DNA from: Nephromyces sp. MM_2019
Lineage: Eukaryota; Apicomplexa; Aconoidasida; Nephromycida
Reading direction: 5' to 3'
DNA: 64,000 bases
Assembly: GCA_015657535.1 (NCBI GenBank)
Contig: JADHZB010000472.1
Coordinates: forward strand, 41,118-105,117
Below, piece after piece: positions 1-12,657 of this stretch (position 1 is its first letter; each line of letters starts with the position of its first letter). The notes under the pieces are model-generated. The model was not told the origin of the DNA, ran no database searches, and worked only from the letters and a program-made list of their open reading frames with translations. Made by a program: the position numbers and the translations under genes.

Positions 1-856
1 CTGAATTGTTGAGTTGCACGAGGGGTTATTGTAACAAAACCTACTCTGATCACTCACTTGTTTTGACAGTCGAAAGGGATTTCATGAAGCTTAGACCCAG
101 GTATATTTATTCTAGCAACTTCCTGGCAAAGTATTGTTTGTGTTACGCAACTAACTTATCATAACATGAAATTTAAATCTTACACTGAGGATTAAAAGGG
201 CCTGAGTTGTGCTAACTTTTGAATCAACTTTAATAAATCCATATAAACAGTCCAAATTGGAACAGTAGGGAAGGAGCTGTGAATTAATGAACAAAATAAT
301 AAATGGTAAAAACATAAAAAGTTAATTGACTTACTTTTATAGATGTAACATAAGGATAGTAATGTTTTAAAATTTTCAACAAGTCTTCCTCTGAAAAATC
401 TGAGAAAAATATTCAAAAGTTCCAAGTAAAACTCTAGTGGTAATACTAGAATTTACTTTTAGAAACTTCTTCTATAATAATATTATACTCCTCTATTTGT
501 GATGGCCGACATTTACTTGTGTTCCAACGGCACACTAGTTTTCTATGGAATTGTTAATAATATAATTAATAAACTTACATTAAAATTAACTTTTAATACC
601 GTTTATTCCCAGCTAGCCTTAAGTTTATCATTCTATCTAATGCCTCTTTTGCATATTTATGATTTTCGAAATCAATAATTGCATATCCAATACATTCATC
701 TTCATTTTGAGGGTTTAATGCCGGCCTAATATCTAGGACTTTCCTTGAGAACTCATAATCACGATAGGTTTCAAAAATTTTGCAAAGTTCACTTTTCACT
801 GTGTTTACCCTACCCTTACTTAAATTTGAAATTATAATACTACTAACAAGTTCCAT
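1..856 (-). CDS. Tandem RRM RNA-binding protein (3' end cut by window edge)
   Basis: Four phase-consistent exons are readable: 856-600, 542-457, 399-335 and 276-184, with further coding continuing past position 1. The start MELVSSIIISNLSKG supplies an RNP2-like strand (IIISNL). GYAIIDFENHKYAKEALDRM carries the RNP1-like strand and second helix of RRM1, which closes with NKRKLVCRW after the first intron. A second, more degenerate RRM follows (EEDLLKILKHYYP, then CLYGFIKVDS as its RNP1). Tandem RRMs of this kind occur in Nam8/TIA-1/CELF-like splicing and mRNA-binding proteins; the paralogue group cannot be named. A longer open frame extends to 985, but the ATG at 856 directly precedes the RRM and is preferred. 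All introns are GT-AG and 50-60 bases. Confidence 0.72.
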
Positions 857-1037
857 AGCAATAGTTATATGCTTGAATTCTCGAAGTATAAAAAAGAAAA
901 AAAGTTCAGTAGAAAAATTACTAAAATAGAAATTAATATTTTTATCTAATACCTCTGAAAACAATTTTTGATCTCTTAAGATCACCAGCCCATAACTAGC
1001 TGAGATTGATCAAGCTTAATTGTTTTCAAGTTTCACA

Positions 1038-1422
1038 ATGGCTTCAGATATTGAACTGACTTCCTCTCAAAAGTATCTAAACACCATGAAACTTAATTTG
1101 CTTAGTCTTAATTATATTCAAATTTCTACACTGACTGCTGCACTCGTGTATTGTTTTGAGCTAACCAGCTTAAGCTACGGGCTTATCTTGATCAACTTAA
1201 TAATTCCAAATACTTATTACCAGGACTTGTATTGAATTATCAAAGTTTAATCCCTGATTTCAATTATCGGATTTACTCAGATATAATGCAAAGTATGCAA
1301 GACTTGTTGCTTTTTTATATTGAATTTAATTCATTTTTATTAAATTTACTGTGCTCTTGTCACAGATTTCTAGTGCTTGAAGAAAGTCCTAAGGTAAGCG
1401 AAAATGGGAACAAAAAAAATTG
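1038..1422 (+). CDS. Possible small gene, unrecognised
   Basis: An ATG at 1038 opens a helical, leucine-rich frame starting MASDIELTSSQKYLNT. If a 23-base GT...AG segment at about 1144-1166 is an intron, the frame continues in phase (LKLRAYLDQLNNSKYLLPG) towards about 1394. A separate in-frame stretch, RFLVLEESPK, lies before a consensus donor GTAAGC at 1394, so the gene may be longer. It sits head-to-head with the RRM gene, 180 bases apart. I do not recognise the product. The splice model is weak, and the frame could be fortuitous. Confidence 0.25.
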
Positions 1423-2106
1423 ATAATTTTTCTTTGAGAATAAAACAACATTCAAATCAATAAAATTTGGTATGGCATTGATTTTCTGGGACAGATTAAA
1501 CGATATTTCGCTTAATACTAAGAGTTTCTGAACCATAACCTTGGAAAGGAAGGCAACTCTATCTTATGCCTTATCAAAAGTGTGTGTACTACTATTTCGT
1601 ATTTTCATTTCTCATAATTTTAATTATCATATCATGTCTCACGATTCAAGTGAAAACACTTTAAAAAAAATTTAATTTAGCTCACAAAGTATTGTTTGAA
1701 GGCTTTTTGATGTTTTAAACAATTGAATGACTGAATTTATGATTACTTAAATCGGTTATGCTTTCAAAACCAAAAAAGCACACTCAAGCAAGAAATGCTT
1801 TAAAAAAGTCGCACATAAATTGTATATAAATTTTATTTTAGGATTGAGCTACTAACTCTACAAGTTAATTTTGTATCTCTCAACAATAATTAAGATAATA
1901 TATGCTATTACACCTCAACATGAAATTTCAACTCAAATTAAAACCTTAATTCATACTAAAAGTTCTTAGATAAAAGCTCAAAAAACTTTATACTCAACTA
2001 TCATTAGCTGCTCTTAAATAATATAAATGTTTACAAGATTCGAAAAGCTCAATGTTTTTATGATCGTAAAGGATTTGTCGAAATAAGTTAAATATTCGTT
2101 CATGAA
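1423..2106. other. Non-coding spacer
   Basis: AT-rich sequence with no frame longer than about 30 codons that links to neighbours. I see no RNA gene or repeat here. It presumably holds the promoter of the AN1 zinc-finger gene. Confidence 0.5.
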
Positions 2107-2940
2107 ATGGCATATTTCAGTGACAAAGGGGCTCATTGTAATTATACATATTGCAAACAATTCGACTTCCTTCCTTTGACTTGCAATCGCTGCAAACTAC
2201 AGGTATTTAATTTTTTGTATTAATATTACACACCAAAATAAATCGATATAAACTTTAAAGTTTTGCTCAGCACATTTTAAGCCAGAAGATCACGATTGCA
2301 AAGAATTTGATAATAGTGTAAAGCGTGTGATAATATGTCCTTTTTGTAATACCTCAGTGTTATTGGTATAATGAATATTCAATACATATTTTATAAGAGA
2401 TATAATATTACACATATACACAAATTTAGACCCCTGGCGAAGATCCTAATTACACGCTTGAATTTATACACGGCCCATACTGTAACAAACAGATCAAAAA
2501 GCCGAAGCTTAAATCTTGTTCTATAAAAGGCTGCCAAGAGGTAATCCTAATTATCCATTATTAACTAGATCTTTTCTAAACTAATAAGATCACTTTCTCA
2601 AGATTTTAAACGATATTAACACTGTGAAATGTAATCAATGCGGAATCTTGACATGCCTGAAACATCGATATCATGATTCACACTCAAATTTAAAATCTTG
2701 GGCATTTCAAGAACCATTTAAAAGTAGTAAGTTACTTATTTCTTATTTAATTAATTTTCAATAACCTTAAGTAATCTTGAACAATTATCAGCTACAAGTT
2801 CATCCAGCAATAGAGATAAAAAAGGAAATATAAAACACGTGAGATCAATCATAATTATTGTTTATATAATTTTCCTACAATAATTGTTTTAAAATAATCA
2901 GATAAAACCAAAGAAAAAAAGTACATGTAAAATACAATAA
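2107..2940 (+). CDS. AN1-type zinc-finger protein (ZFAND2/Cuz1-like), two AN1 domains
   Basis: Six exons (2107-2202, 2261-2365, 2430-2540, 2603-2726, 2792-2838, 2902-2940) join in phase to 173 residues. Finger 1 is at the N terminus: two Cys (GAHCNYTYCKQ), the family's FLPLTCNRCKLQFCSAH core, then HDC. A short CPFCNT segment follows, as in ZFAND2A/B. Finger 2 (KSCSIKGCQE, then VKCNQCGILTCLKHRYHDSH) occupies about residues 98-135. The C-terminal tail is basic. Proteins with this two-AN1 layout act at the Cdc48/p97-proteasome interface during protein stress; that role is inferred from the family. The gene is convergent with the P-type ATPase, the stop codons being 200 bases apart. The ATG at 2107 is used because an ATG five bases upstream is in another frame that does not give the finger. 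Confidence 0.87.
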
Positions 2941-3140
2941 ATCAAATTCAACCATCTCCATTCAATTTTATTATAAATCTTGTCCATAGTTCTCATGGAA
3001 TAATTAGGGCCTGTACTATTTTTTTACACTCTTGATTAAACACAAAATTATTAGTCAAGAAAATTCATAAGAATTCCAATTTAAAAAAAAATCAAGATAT
3101 TCAATTTTGTTATATAAGACCTTTTAAATTTATTTAATTT

Positions 3141-6100
3141 TTAAACTATAAGAAAATCAGCTGAAAATTTAGTTCTGTTTCTATCGCGAAAATAAGTTGC
3201 AGGTGGCCCAATTACAATAAATTTGACAAAAAAAGTATTTATAAGTGAATTTATTACATTAATTATCAAAAATATTATCTGAAGAATTAAATCATATAAT
3301 TTTTTTAAAAATAAATTTTAATAATTGATTTGAAATTACCTTCCAGTTGTATGGCATAATATTGTTTTCAAATTCACCATGAAATGGCATTCCCTTAGCA
3401 GTCACCGAAATCCAGCTAAGGATTGGGATTGAAATTGATGATGATATTTCATTATTACAATTAATGCGAAATAAGCATGTTAAAGTTGATGGATTAGATA
3501 GGACAAGATATAGCAAGCTCAGTATGAGAAACAATGACCATCTAAAATTAGTTTTATAAACAGTTGAAAATCAAACTGAATTCTATATATAACACAAATG
3601 CTTACAAAGAAAAATATTTATTGTAGAAAACATTCTGTCGGAAAGCGCCTCCTAAGCTAAATATAAAGGCTGCGTTAATCAATTGAAAACATAGCCAGAT
3701 ACAAACTGCTGGGGCTTCATAATTGTCACTTCTATAAAATCAATTATAGTTTGTTCATAAAACTCTTGAAAATTTGAACTTGCTTTTAGATTTTGCTTAC
3801 TTCATCCACCAAGATGATATGGGTATGGAAATATTAAACTCTTGGGTGGAATTCAAGCCTGAATATAATGTGTAGATGTTTAATTCATATATGTTACGAA
3901 TCTTAAAAATATTTTTTAAATTTACCAAGCATTGATATATAATTAAGAAGTGATATCAACGAAACTATGTCTGTAACAAAAATAGATACAATTGAGATGA
4001 TAGTTGTTGGTCCCAATAGGCTTGAAGTGGGTGATCTTATTTGTAGAGATTCAGTAGGCCTAATTTTAAAAAAGTTCTTTTTTATTTCATACTATATATT
4101 TATAAGAAAGTTAATACCTAGACATAGTCATTGCCCGAGATAACGAAGCAAGGATCAAGCAGTTTATGTAAATATATCCCATTTCTGGCATTATAGAATT
4201 TACACGAGAAAATAATATTAATTTGACGGATGATATAAGTAGACCAAATAGTATCAAGAACTTGAAGCATGAAATTGAAGTAGCTAGTGTAGCTCGTCCT
4301 TCCCTTTCAATTAAAAATAAAATAGAGATTAAATAAAGAGGTTTGTAAATTCTAAGTTAAAATCTACCTAATCAGATACATAACAGAGTTCAAATCTGCC
4401 CCCTGAGATGTAAAGGGTGCAAAAAGGGAAGCCTCACCCTGTAAAAGATAATAGCTAATTTTCAGAAAGTGGCTTCAAAGACCAAAGATCTTTACCTTGG
4501 AAAGTGATATACCTGAGTGAGCCGCCCTTAGTGCACCATAGTCGTTTGCACCATCACCTATCATACCTGTTACATGGCCCTTTGTTGTAAATGCTTGAAT
4601 AGCTAAGACCTTGTCCTGTGAAAATAAATCTATCCTAGTGAACATCCAAATGGCTTATCGCAAATAATATGAAATTGCTACGCTTTGGAATTAGAAGCTT
4701 GATATCCATTAAAATTCATATATATATGTACGGTGAATTTATGCCACTAACATCGGGTTTCATTCGTGTGAAGATTCTTATCTTGAGCAGTAAAGCTTCT
4801 AATAAGGTGTCACATTCTCTTGGGTCTGCTTTAAGTATATTAGTCAATCTTAAAAGTCTGTATGCAATTGAAGAGTCTAACCATTATGCTCAAGGGATTT
4901 GATAGTAGTCTTCCGAAGGTAATGGAAACACTCAGAATTAATAATAAGATCATAAGAATGCTGGTTTGTAAGTAAAGGATGTAAATAATTATTATTCTAT
5001 GAATAATGAATTCTTGTTCTATGTGATTTGGTAGGTTATTCATTTACTTTAAATTGTAGCAAGTCCTCTGTAGAATAACTCGCATTGTCATAAATATCGG
5101 TCCAAATTAGAATATTGTCTAAGATTTGGCCCGAAAGTATTTGCGGCTTCAAGCTCATTTGGTCCTTCTGTAATAAAAAAAGATTTTTAAGTATAGATTT
5201 TGAAGCTTAGCTGATGTTTAGTCAATATCACTTTAATTTCGAAAAATCCTGTGCGTGAGGCTATAGCATAAGATGTTTCTCCAATGTCACCTGTTATCAT
5301 CACAGGCCTGATTTTAGCATCTTTTAAAGAATTAATCAATTTGTGAGCATGAGGCTTGACTTTGTTTTCAATTAAGATCAATGATAAGAAGGTCATATCT
5401 GATTCAATGTCTTCCAATGAAAGGCTCGAAACGCTGTAAGTAATAAAGGCGACTTATTTAGATTTTTAGTGCTTAGATGGGCCTACTGAATATTTAATGA
5501 CAAGAGCTAACTTAAATAGGATCTAAGTCTTACTCTTTGTTAGATATATGGTCCAAGGATTTATAGGCCATGGCTAGAATATAAAATCCTAAATTACTAT
5601 AATGCTTTGCTACTTGATTTAGGTCTTTCGGCACTCCGTTTGTGCAAATTCTTCTGATCTTTTCAAAGCTACCTTTGGCATACGCAGCCTTGTGTGAAAT
5701 TGCTTTCAAGAGATAAATGTATAGCAACTGTATTTATCCAATGAGTGATTATTTGTAACTTACAATTGGATTCAATACGTACAACAACACTCATGCATTG
5801 ACGTGTGTGATCAAAAAGGTATTGCTTCAGTATAACACCACCTAAGATGTAATAGGGATGATCATAGTCACAAATGGATTGATGTTGTGTAGTCTAATAA
5901 TTCTTATAATGTAACAAGGAATGTCTAAATGAAGGAAATGGCTATTAATCGTGACATTCAGTATCTGAATGTATTATATAGCAAGTAGAATTCACTCACG
6001 TATATTAGAGAACGCAACAGATTCGAAGGCACGATTATGAGGTTTTGTTTGATCTTTAAATAACCTTCCTCCAACAGATTCGAATAGCCTGTAGTATTTG

Positions 6101-8997
6101 TGTTGGTGGCTTGTGATATGTATAGATAATGTAATTAAACCAAAAACTCTTATTTGCGATACCTAAGGTCTACTTCATTTCCAGTATAGTGGTCGCCAGA
6201 ATGAACCAAGCTATGGCAACATAAAATCCCCTCAATTGTCTTGATGGGTATTTCATAATATACATCGTTAGGAAGGTTTTCTTCTGAGGGTGTTAAAAAA
6301 ATCCAATCTTAAACTGAGGTTGATTCAAAAAAGTTGAGATACCTGAATAATTAAACTTATAGAATCTGCCAAATTCAAATTCGCCATTTTCTTCAGATTG
6401 TGAGGGTAAAAGGCCTAGATACATATAATGAAATACAAAGATTGGAATAAAATATCCTAAATAATTCAAACTAACTAAGGACATAATAATTTTTATTTAC
6501 CAATGAATTTCATCTTATCCTCAGTGATTGTGCCCGTTTTATCAAAACATAAAATTCTGATTTTCCCAGCTATGGGGATTCTCGAGCTATCAATGCAAGC
6601 AATGTTATGTTCATCGTGTAATCTTTGAGAAGCTCGGTTCAGGCCGATATAAAGAATAGAAGATATCCAAATTGGAGTGACCTGAATAGTTGAGAAATTA
6701 TTATTCATTATTTTTCAAAGAGAATTTAGAGTGGGTTTTCAAACTTGGGATATTGTACCAAGGCCATAGAAAAATGCGCTACAGCCAAATCCCAACAAGA
6801 ACGTCTGAAATCAATTTATTTCCATATATGAATAATGGATCTTTGTTTTAATAAAGTGTTTTACCTGGATAATTATACATAAAATTGCATAAATAGTTAG
6901 AACTATGTAAACGGTGGGCATCTGCTCATCATATTTGAAAGCTAATTTCTCTGAAGTTGATATTGAGTGAATAAAATTTCCCTTCCATGTGTTGGGCCCA
7001 ACCGATAAAACTAATCCTAGTGATGGGCCTTCTGATTTTAAATTAGGATAAGCGTCAATATTGCCGATGGGTGAAGGTGATTGAGAGCTTATATATGTTC
7101 CTTGTAAACAAAGATTAAGTATTTATTCAATTAACTTAGACTAATGCAGTATATCTATTTTATATAGACATTATATTTATGTCACAAGGTTTTAAGTAAT
7201 AAATACCTGAATATAAAATTTCCCTAGGTATGGGGAAATAATTTTCTAGCTGTTTCCTATCATATTCTAACCATTGGCTACATTTATAGCATGGGTGGCT
7301 CTCGCCTGTCAATAAGCTTTCATCTGTATTGGCTATACCATTTAACAATAATATGTCACATGGTACAGTCATGTCATCATCTATGCTAATAATATCTCCT
7401 ATATATATGAGGGAGGAGGTTGATCAGAAAATAGTTAGGTGTAGTAAATTAAACATCAAAAACTTGAGCTTTACCAATCACTAATTCATCAGCCCTAATC
7501 TTTAAAAAATTGTCGTTACGAAATACTTTATAAAGCCTTTGGTTTTGTATATCAGCGTTTTTATGTAGCTCATCCTGGCTCCTTATATCAATCATAATTT
7601 TGTGAATTATAGAATAAATAGATATAATTATCCACAGAAATGGTGAGATGTAATTTCTCCAGTACAACTCAGCCCAAAATATAAACATTTGGAAAATCAT
7701 AGGTAACGATTGTAATTCACTGAGATAAAAGTATATGTAATAGTCTATTAAAGACATCTGTATGTGCATTCTAACTCACTTCAAAAAAGAACTTAACCAC
7801 AGTTTCTTATCTATTTGAAGGCTATTTGGACCCAGTAATGCCAATCTAACTGAAATATCTTTTGATGTAAGGCCTCTAAAATCATTCCTAATAGCCTCTG
7901 TCAATATTTGATTGGTCTGTGCGAACACATAGGTGAAATTTTATCAATCATAAGATATAGACTTGCTATGAGTAAATATTGTGTTAACCTGGGGGTAATA
8001 GTGAGTAAAGGTGCCAAAATTGTGTTCGTAACAATATCTCCGATTTTTGTATTCTAGGTAACGATTGAAATTTTCTTTTTGGATAGTTAGAAGTTTGCTT
8101 GTATAATTCCTAATAATTTTTGTAAGTTTATTAAAATTGACTAAGGCTCCAATACTAGATTGAAACTAAGTATGGAAGAGGTGTTGACTAACCTGTTGAA
8201 ATAGAAGTTTTTATAATTTTCATTTTCCTCAGAAGCAACAGTGACATGATTACACACATCTAGAGAGCTTCTCAATAGGAAAAAGGTGCTATTTGGGGTG
8301 CACATAGTTCTGAAAGCTAATAGTTGGGCATAATTTGTATAATAGATTAGAAATGTAGACAAAGTGGACTTTCCAATCTAGACTTACTTAATACAATCGA
8401 TAGAGCGAATACCCAAAAGATAATAAAATTATGTGATCTATTTTCCCAGTTCCTGTGAACGTCGGTTATAGGTAACTGGATTTCAAATGTGATCAAAATG
8501 ATCAGTATTAAGTGAGACCAAAGGATGTTCACAACATATATGTAATATAGAAGGTTTCCGAACAAAGAAGTTTTATGTCCGAGAGCATTATTAAGGTTTG
8601 TAGATGTCATGAAATCTGGGATATGATGTCCTGTTTGTGTATGTTTATCACGTGTGTTTGAATTTTGTTTAATGTTGAAGAATAGGCGAAAAAATTTAGG
8701 AAAAAAAATTGTTTTTAGTCTGAAAGGGAGAGTGTTTTGTAATCTGTTATATGATAATAACAAGGGAGTTTCTTCATCTGGGAATTGTGTTTCTCCTGTA
8801 TATAAGTTTTATATTGAAATATACGATTGCATGAAGGTGTTGATTTATTGATAACTGCTAAGATGCTAAAGAAGATGCCAAGGAGGCTATAACTAGTTAA
8901 TTTTAATGTATATTGAGAGTTTTTGTTCAATAGTACTTACTACTTTCTGTAAATTGATTGGTGTGAATTGTAAGGAAGCCGAATTTAATCCTTTCAT
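3141..8997 (-). CDS. P5B-type P-type ATPase (ATP13A2/Ypk9-like)
   Basis: A multi-exon gene encoding a large membrane ATPase. In order: a P5 N-terminal motif YLEYKNRRYCYE (about 8060), actuator loop TDESLLTGES (about 7310), phosphorylation site CFDKTGTITED (about 6530), KGSFEKI nucleotide-binding motif (about 5650), MITGD (about 5300), hinge MIGDGANDYGAL (about 4540), then EASLFAPFTSQ (about 4400) and C-terminal membrane helices including NYEAPAVCIWLCFQ (about 3690). ESDMTFLSLILIENKVKP and APFTS identify the P5B branch, which in other organisms moves polyamines or cations across late endosomal or vacuolar membranes. All catalytic residues are present, so the pump is probably active. The M4 PPALP signature is replaced by TPIWI. 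The last exon ends at 3141 after an intron removing about 3278-3344. The N-terminal exons and the start (ATG at 8997 proposed) are uncertain. Confidence 0.88.
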
Positions 8998-11387
8998 ATG
9001 CGAGCTTGAAAATTATCCTACAAGTTACAACAATCAAAATGTAATTTTATAATTTATGAATCACATAACTATAATCTGCAATAATTTCGCATGGTTCAAT
9101 ATTGTTTGAGTCATAAAAAATGCAATATTTCAAACAATCGAAGTTTTCAGATTATGGGAATGCACTGAAGGTTAATGACAAGCATATGGTCTTAATATAG
9201 TGTGAAATACAATTAAATATGAAAACACATCTATTTATATATTTATATATATACAATTACAAGCAAAAAAGCACTTGTAGTTATGCACATATACGTTGGT
9301 AAGTAGGAACCAATCAAAATATAGATAAGTAGGACTCTAACACATGTGCAGGTAAACACTGGCACAAACTCATAAACAAACAGTTCCAAACATAAGGCAT
9401 AAAATCTTACCCATGTACAAGAATCCCCAAGTATATGCATACACAAGGCTAACAAAAGACATAAGCTCATGAACACATTCATACACAGGCTTACCCATAT
9501 AAGTACACCTTCTCAAGTATAAAAAGACCCATTGATAGATAAAAAGGTATGCACAAACTCACCCACAAGCCTATACATCCCACCATGTAATCACACACCA
9601 GGTAATTGTCATCAATATTAAGGCTAAATAGTTGTAGATGTATACTAAGATGAGTTGATCAATCTGTTCACTTAAATATAGGGATGTTTGGTTCATAAGG
9701 TTAAGCCATCCTAATATAAAGCGTAAATGATTTTGAGGCCACATCTTAAACGTGTAGATTCAGAGTGTCCAAGAAGAAATAAATATATAATCATAAAGGA
9801 ATTCAGATAAAAATATGTGTAAGTCGGATCATTCGAGTATGTAATTTTCATTAGCTACATTATGGGGTGACCATTTCTTTAGTTAAATTGACTGACTGTG
9901 CTTCATAGGCTGAAAGGAGCTTACGGAAATTAATAAAAACTACTGGATTTTCTTTATCTAAATCTTATTGAGGACTCTCTTCGCTATATGTAAAAAATTT
10001 GTAATATTACACATAAATTATTTATGTGCTGCCTTTTAATTTTTGTTAACAAAGCGTTGAATGTTTGCTTTATAAACAAAATGTAATGAAGTACTATCCT
10101 TTATTAATCATTTTTTGGATATATTTAAGTTTTTTTTTTCTATTTTGATAAATTTCCATACTTTTGTGTATTTAAATATATATATATATATATATACTGT
10201 TGTATGTTCATACATTTATATTTTTGTTTTGTGTGCTTGATATCCCAAATTAATTTATTCGTGTTTAATTTTACGCATACATGTTTTTGAATTTTACATA
10301 TACACTTATTTTCTGTATATCCACTAATTTCATATAATTAATATTCCAATCCTACTTGTGAGAATTTATAAAAACTAAAATCATTTGAATTTTTTCTTTA
10401 TCTATGTATCTGCATTATATAAGTATGCATTTATAAATATATAATAAAGAAAAAATGGCTACATTATTAAAAGCCAGTACTTTTTATTTGTCATTGTTAA
10501 TGGTAAGCTATGTATGTTTTATTACATTTTCAATTAATTCTCAATATTTTTATTAGTATAGTTACAAGTTATAATTTTACATTTAAAACATTAATTTTGA
10601 TAGTTTAATTAGATAATTTTATTGAAATTTATTACGTCTCTAATCTCAAAGATAAAGCTGTAATATATAGTTTGAAATTATATATACCTATGTTAAAACT
10701 ATATGTGGAAATATATATTTCATGTGTGTAGGACACTCAAAGATATATTTATAAGTATTGAAATTGTATATGTATTAGTATGTTACAATTATATATGTAT
10801 AAACTTATCACACATCTTACAACATTTACATGTATTTTGCTTTAAGATAAAAAAGCCAGTGCCTAATGATTTATTTTCACCTTAAATTGAGTCTAAAAGA
10901 TTGCTTTTATAAGATAATTTGACGTGTTGAAGCTAGAGTTTTGTAATGGTTTATAAATCAGGTTAAAATGATGATTTTGTAGGACTTTTAAGAATTTAAA
11001 ACCCTTTTTAAATCTATCAAGATTAAGTGTCATAATATCTTGTTCGTGTAATTTCATTTAAAAGATAGAAGAAATATAATGGAAAATATAATTATATCAC
11101 ATGGTGTGGTAGTTTTATATAAGTCTGTTTGTTGTATTTGTGTGCATCTGTAGGTGAGATAAGAGTCTTATGTACCTGTGCTTATATATCATAAGCTGTT
11201 TATTTTGTTGTTTAGTATAAATGTGCCTTTTCGGCGCTTATTTGATGTAGTATAATTATTTTCTGAGCTTTTTCATAAATAATTTTATATACTTTTATGG
11301 TGTGACCTCAATTAATTGCATTTGTTTACTTGTGGCTTTTGTATAGGGTCATTGTTCCAATTACCGTTAAATAAATTTGATTTTAGT
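8998..11387. other. Long AT-rich spacer with AC-rich patch
   Basis: No supportable gene. From about 9240 to 9600 the + strand is rich in spaced ACA/CACA words giving spurious long minus-strand frames full of Cys and Val. From 10000 to 11300 the sequence is strongly T-rich with poly-T runs and a (TA)n run. This spacer lies between the 5' end of the ATPase and the 3' end of the reductase-like gene. Confidence 0.6.
10176..10196. repeat. (TA)n microsatellite
   Basis: An uninterrupted alternating A/T run of about 20 bases in the non-coding spacer. Confidence 0.85.
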
Positions 11388-12657
11388 TCATAATAAAAAT
11401 GGTAGGAACGCCTTACGGTTTTTAGGGTAATTTGGGAATACTTCGTTGTACCAAAGATGTTGTTGTCTTGCTCGGGATCCCAAAAAAAAGAGAGTAAATA
11501 GAGTAAAACTAAATGAAGAGGTGTTACAGCAAAGGATAGAATAACCAAACCACTCTATAATCTCACCAAAGTAATTAGCACAGCTCACATATTGAAAAAG
11601 GCCATCATGTGGTATTTTATAGTGCTTCAAGTGAATTTTATTTTCTCTATGTTTTGTATAAGTTTCAGGACACATGTCTGAAGAATTCACAGGTATATTG
11701 GCTGGTGAATCATAGGTTTCATCTCTATGTTGCCTTTTTAATCCTATTAGATGTAAATCAGATCGGACGTTGATATAAAGCCCTAAGCCAAAAATAAATA
11801 TTCCTGTAGTAATCCTTGAATATTCCAGAAATTTTTCCATTGGAGACTTTTCGTGAGATACAAATAAGTAAGTCATTTTTAAGAGCATATTCCATATATA
11901 ATCTAAATGAATATAATCGAAATGTGTATACTGCCTCTGAAACTCTAAAGGTGATCCCCCCAGCAATCCAATTGTCTGTAGGGTTCCATTATACAAGTTG
12001 AAGCACAGTGCAGAAAGCATTATAACCAAGGAGAAATCTTTTTTACCTACCCCAATGCTATCATATGCTAATATAGGGTAAATAAATGCACGATAAAGAT
12101 AATGTAATGCATAAAGCATCAGGCATGTTTTGTTGAAACTGATCCCTGAAGAGATTATGGTTTGTTATGATATTGTATTAGGATATAGCATGTGTGAAAA
12201 TTTTGCAATCAAATATATTTGCTCCTTTAATAAAGGCTAAAACAAATGGTGATTCTTATTTTCAAAAGAATTCAAATCTTAAATTAGTTAAATTATTACA
12301 CTAATATTCAGGATACAGAAACATGTAAACTCAGTCATGAAAATGTTTTTGATACATCTATATATGTATCAAAATTCATCGAGATACAATTGTTTTTATT
12401 TCAAGTGTCATATATTTACTATTTACTACCTTTTATGTGTGCAGATTCCCAAATGCCATAAATCGCAATAAGTAAGCCTGGGCATTCCATTAATGTCCAT
12501 GCTAGTTGAGAATTTACCTTGCATTGAAATATCCACTCTTTTGAATGGTAGTCTTTGAACTTACCCCATGGAATTCTTGAATTATAGGAAAAGTTATAAT
12601 AAAAATAGGTAATACTTATAATTAAGAATAAAAAGCATTCAATATAGTAATAGAATT
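11388..12657 (-). CDS. 3-oxo-5-alpha-steroid 4-dehydrogenase (SRD5A/DET2) family membrane reductase
   Basis: The main exon (12145-11388) holds the family's C-terminal catalytic block: YKIPHDGLFQYVSCANYFGE, IIEWFGYSI and YNEVFPNYPKNRKAFLPF. It also carries NKTCLMLYALHYLYRAFIYP, a typical membrane and substrate-channel segment. An upstream exon (12657-12430) joins in phase across a 284-base intron and supplies YNSRIPWGK and LAWTLMECPG, matching the GRY...AW.LQE.P region near the N terminus. The first exon with the initiator Met was not found, so the 5' end is open. Members are NADPH-dependent ER membrane enzymes reducing steroids, polyprenols or enoyl-CoAs. The C-terminal motif is closest to the steroid 5-alpha-reductase 1/2 or DET2 group, but the substrate cannot be read from sequence. 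Several hydrophobic helices are evident. Confidence 0.85.

Noticed and set aside
9243..9482. Minus-strand frame with many Cys/Val/Leu and signal-like start
   Set aside because: It is the translation of spaced AC/GT words, has no ATG start (TTG) and no splice context.
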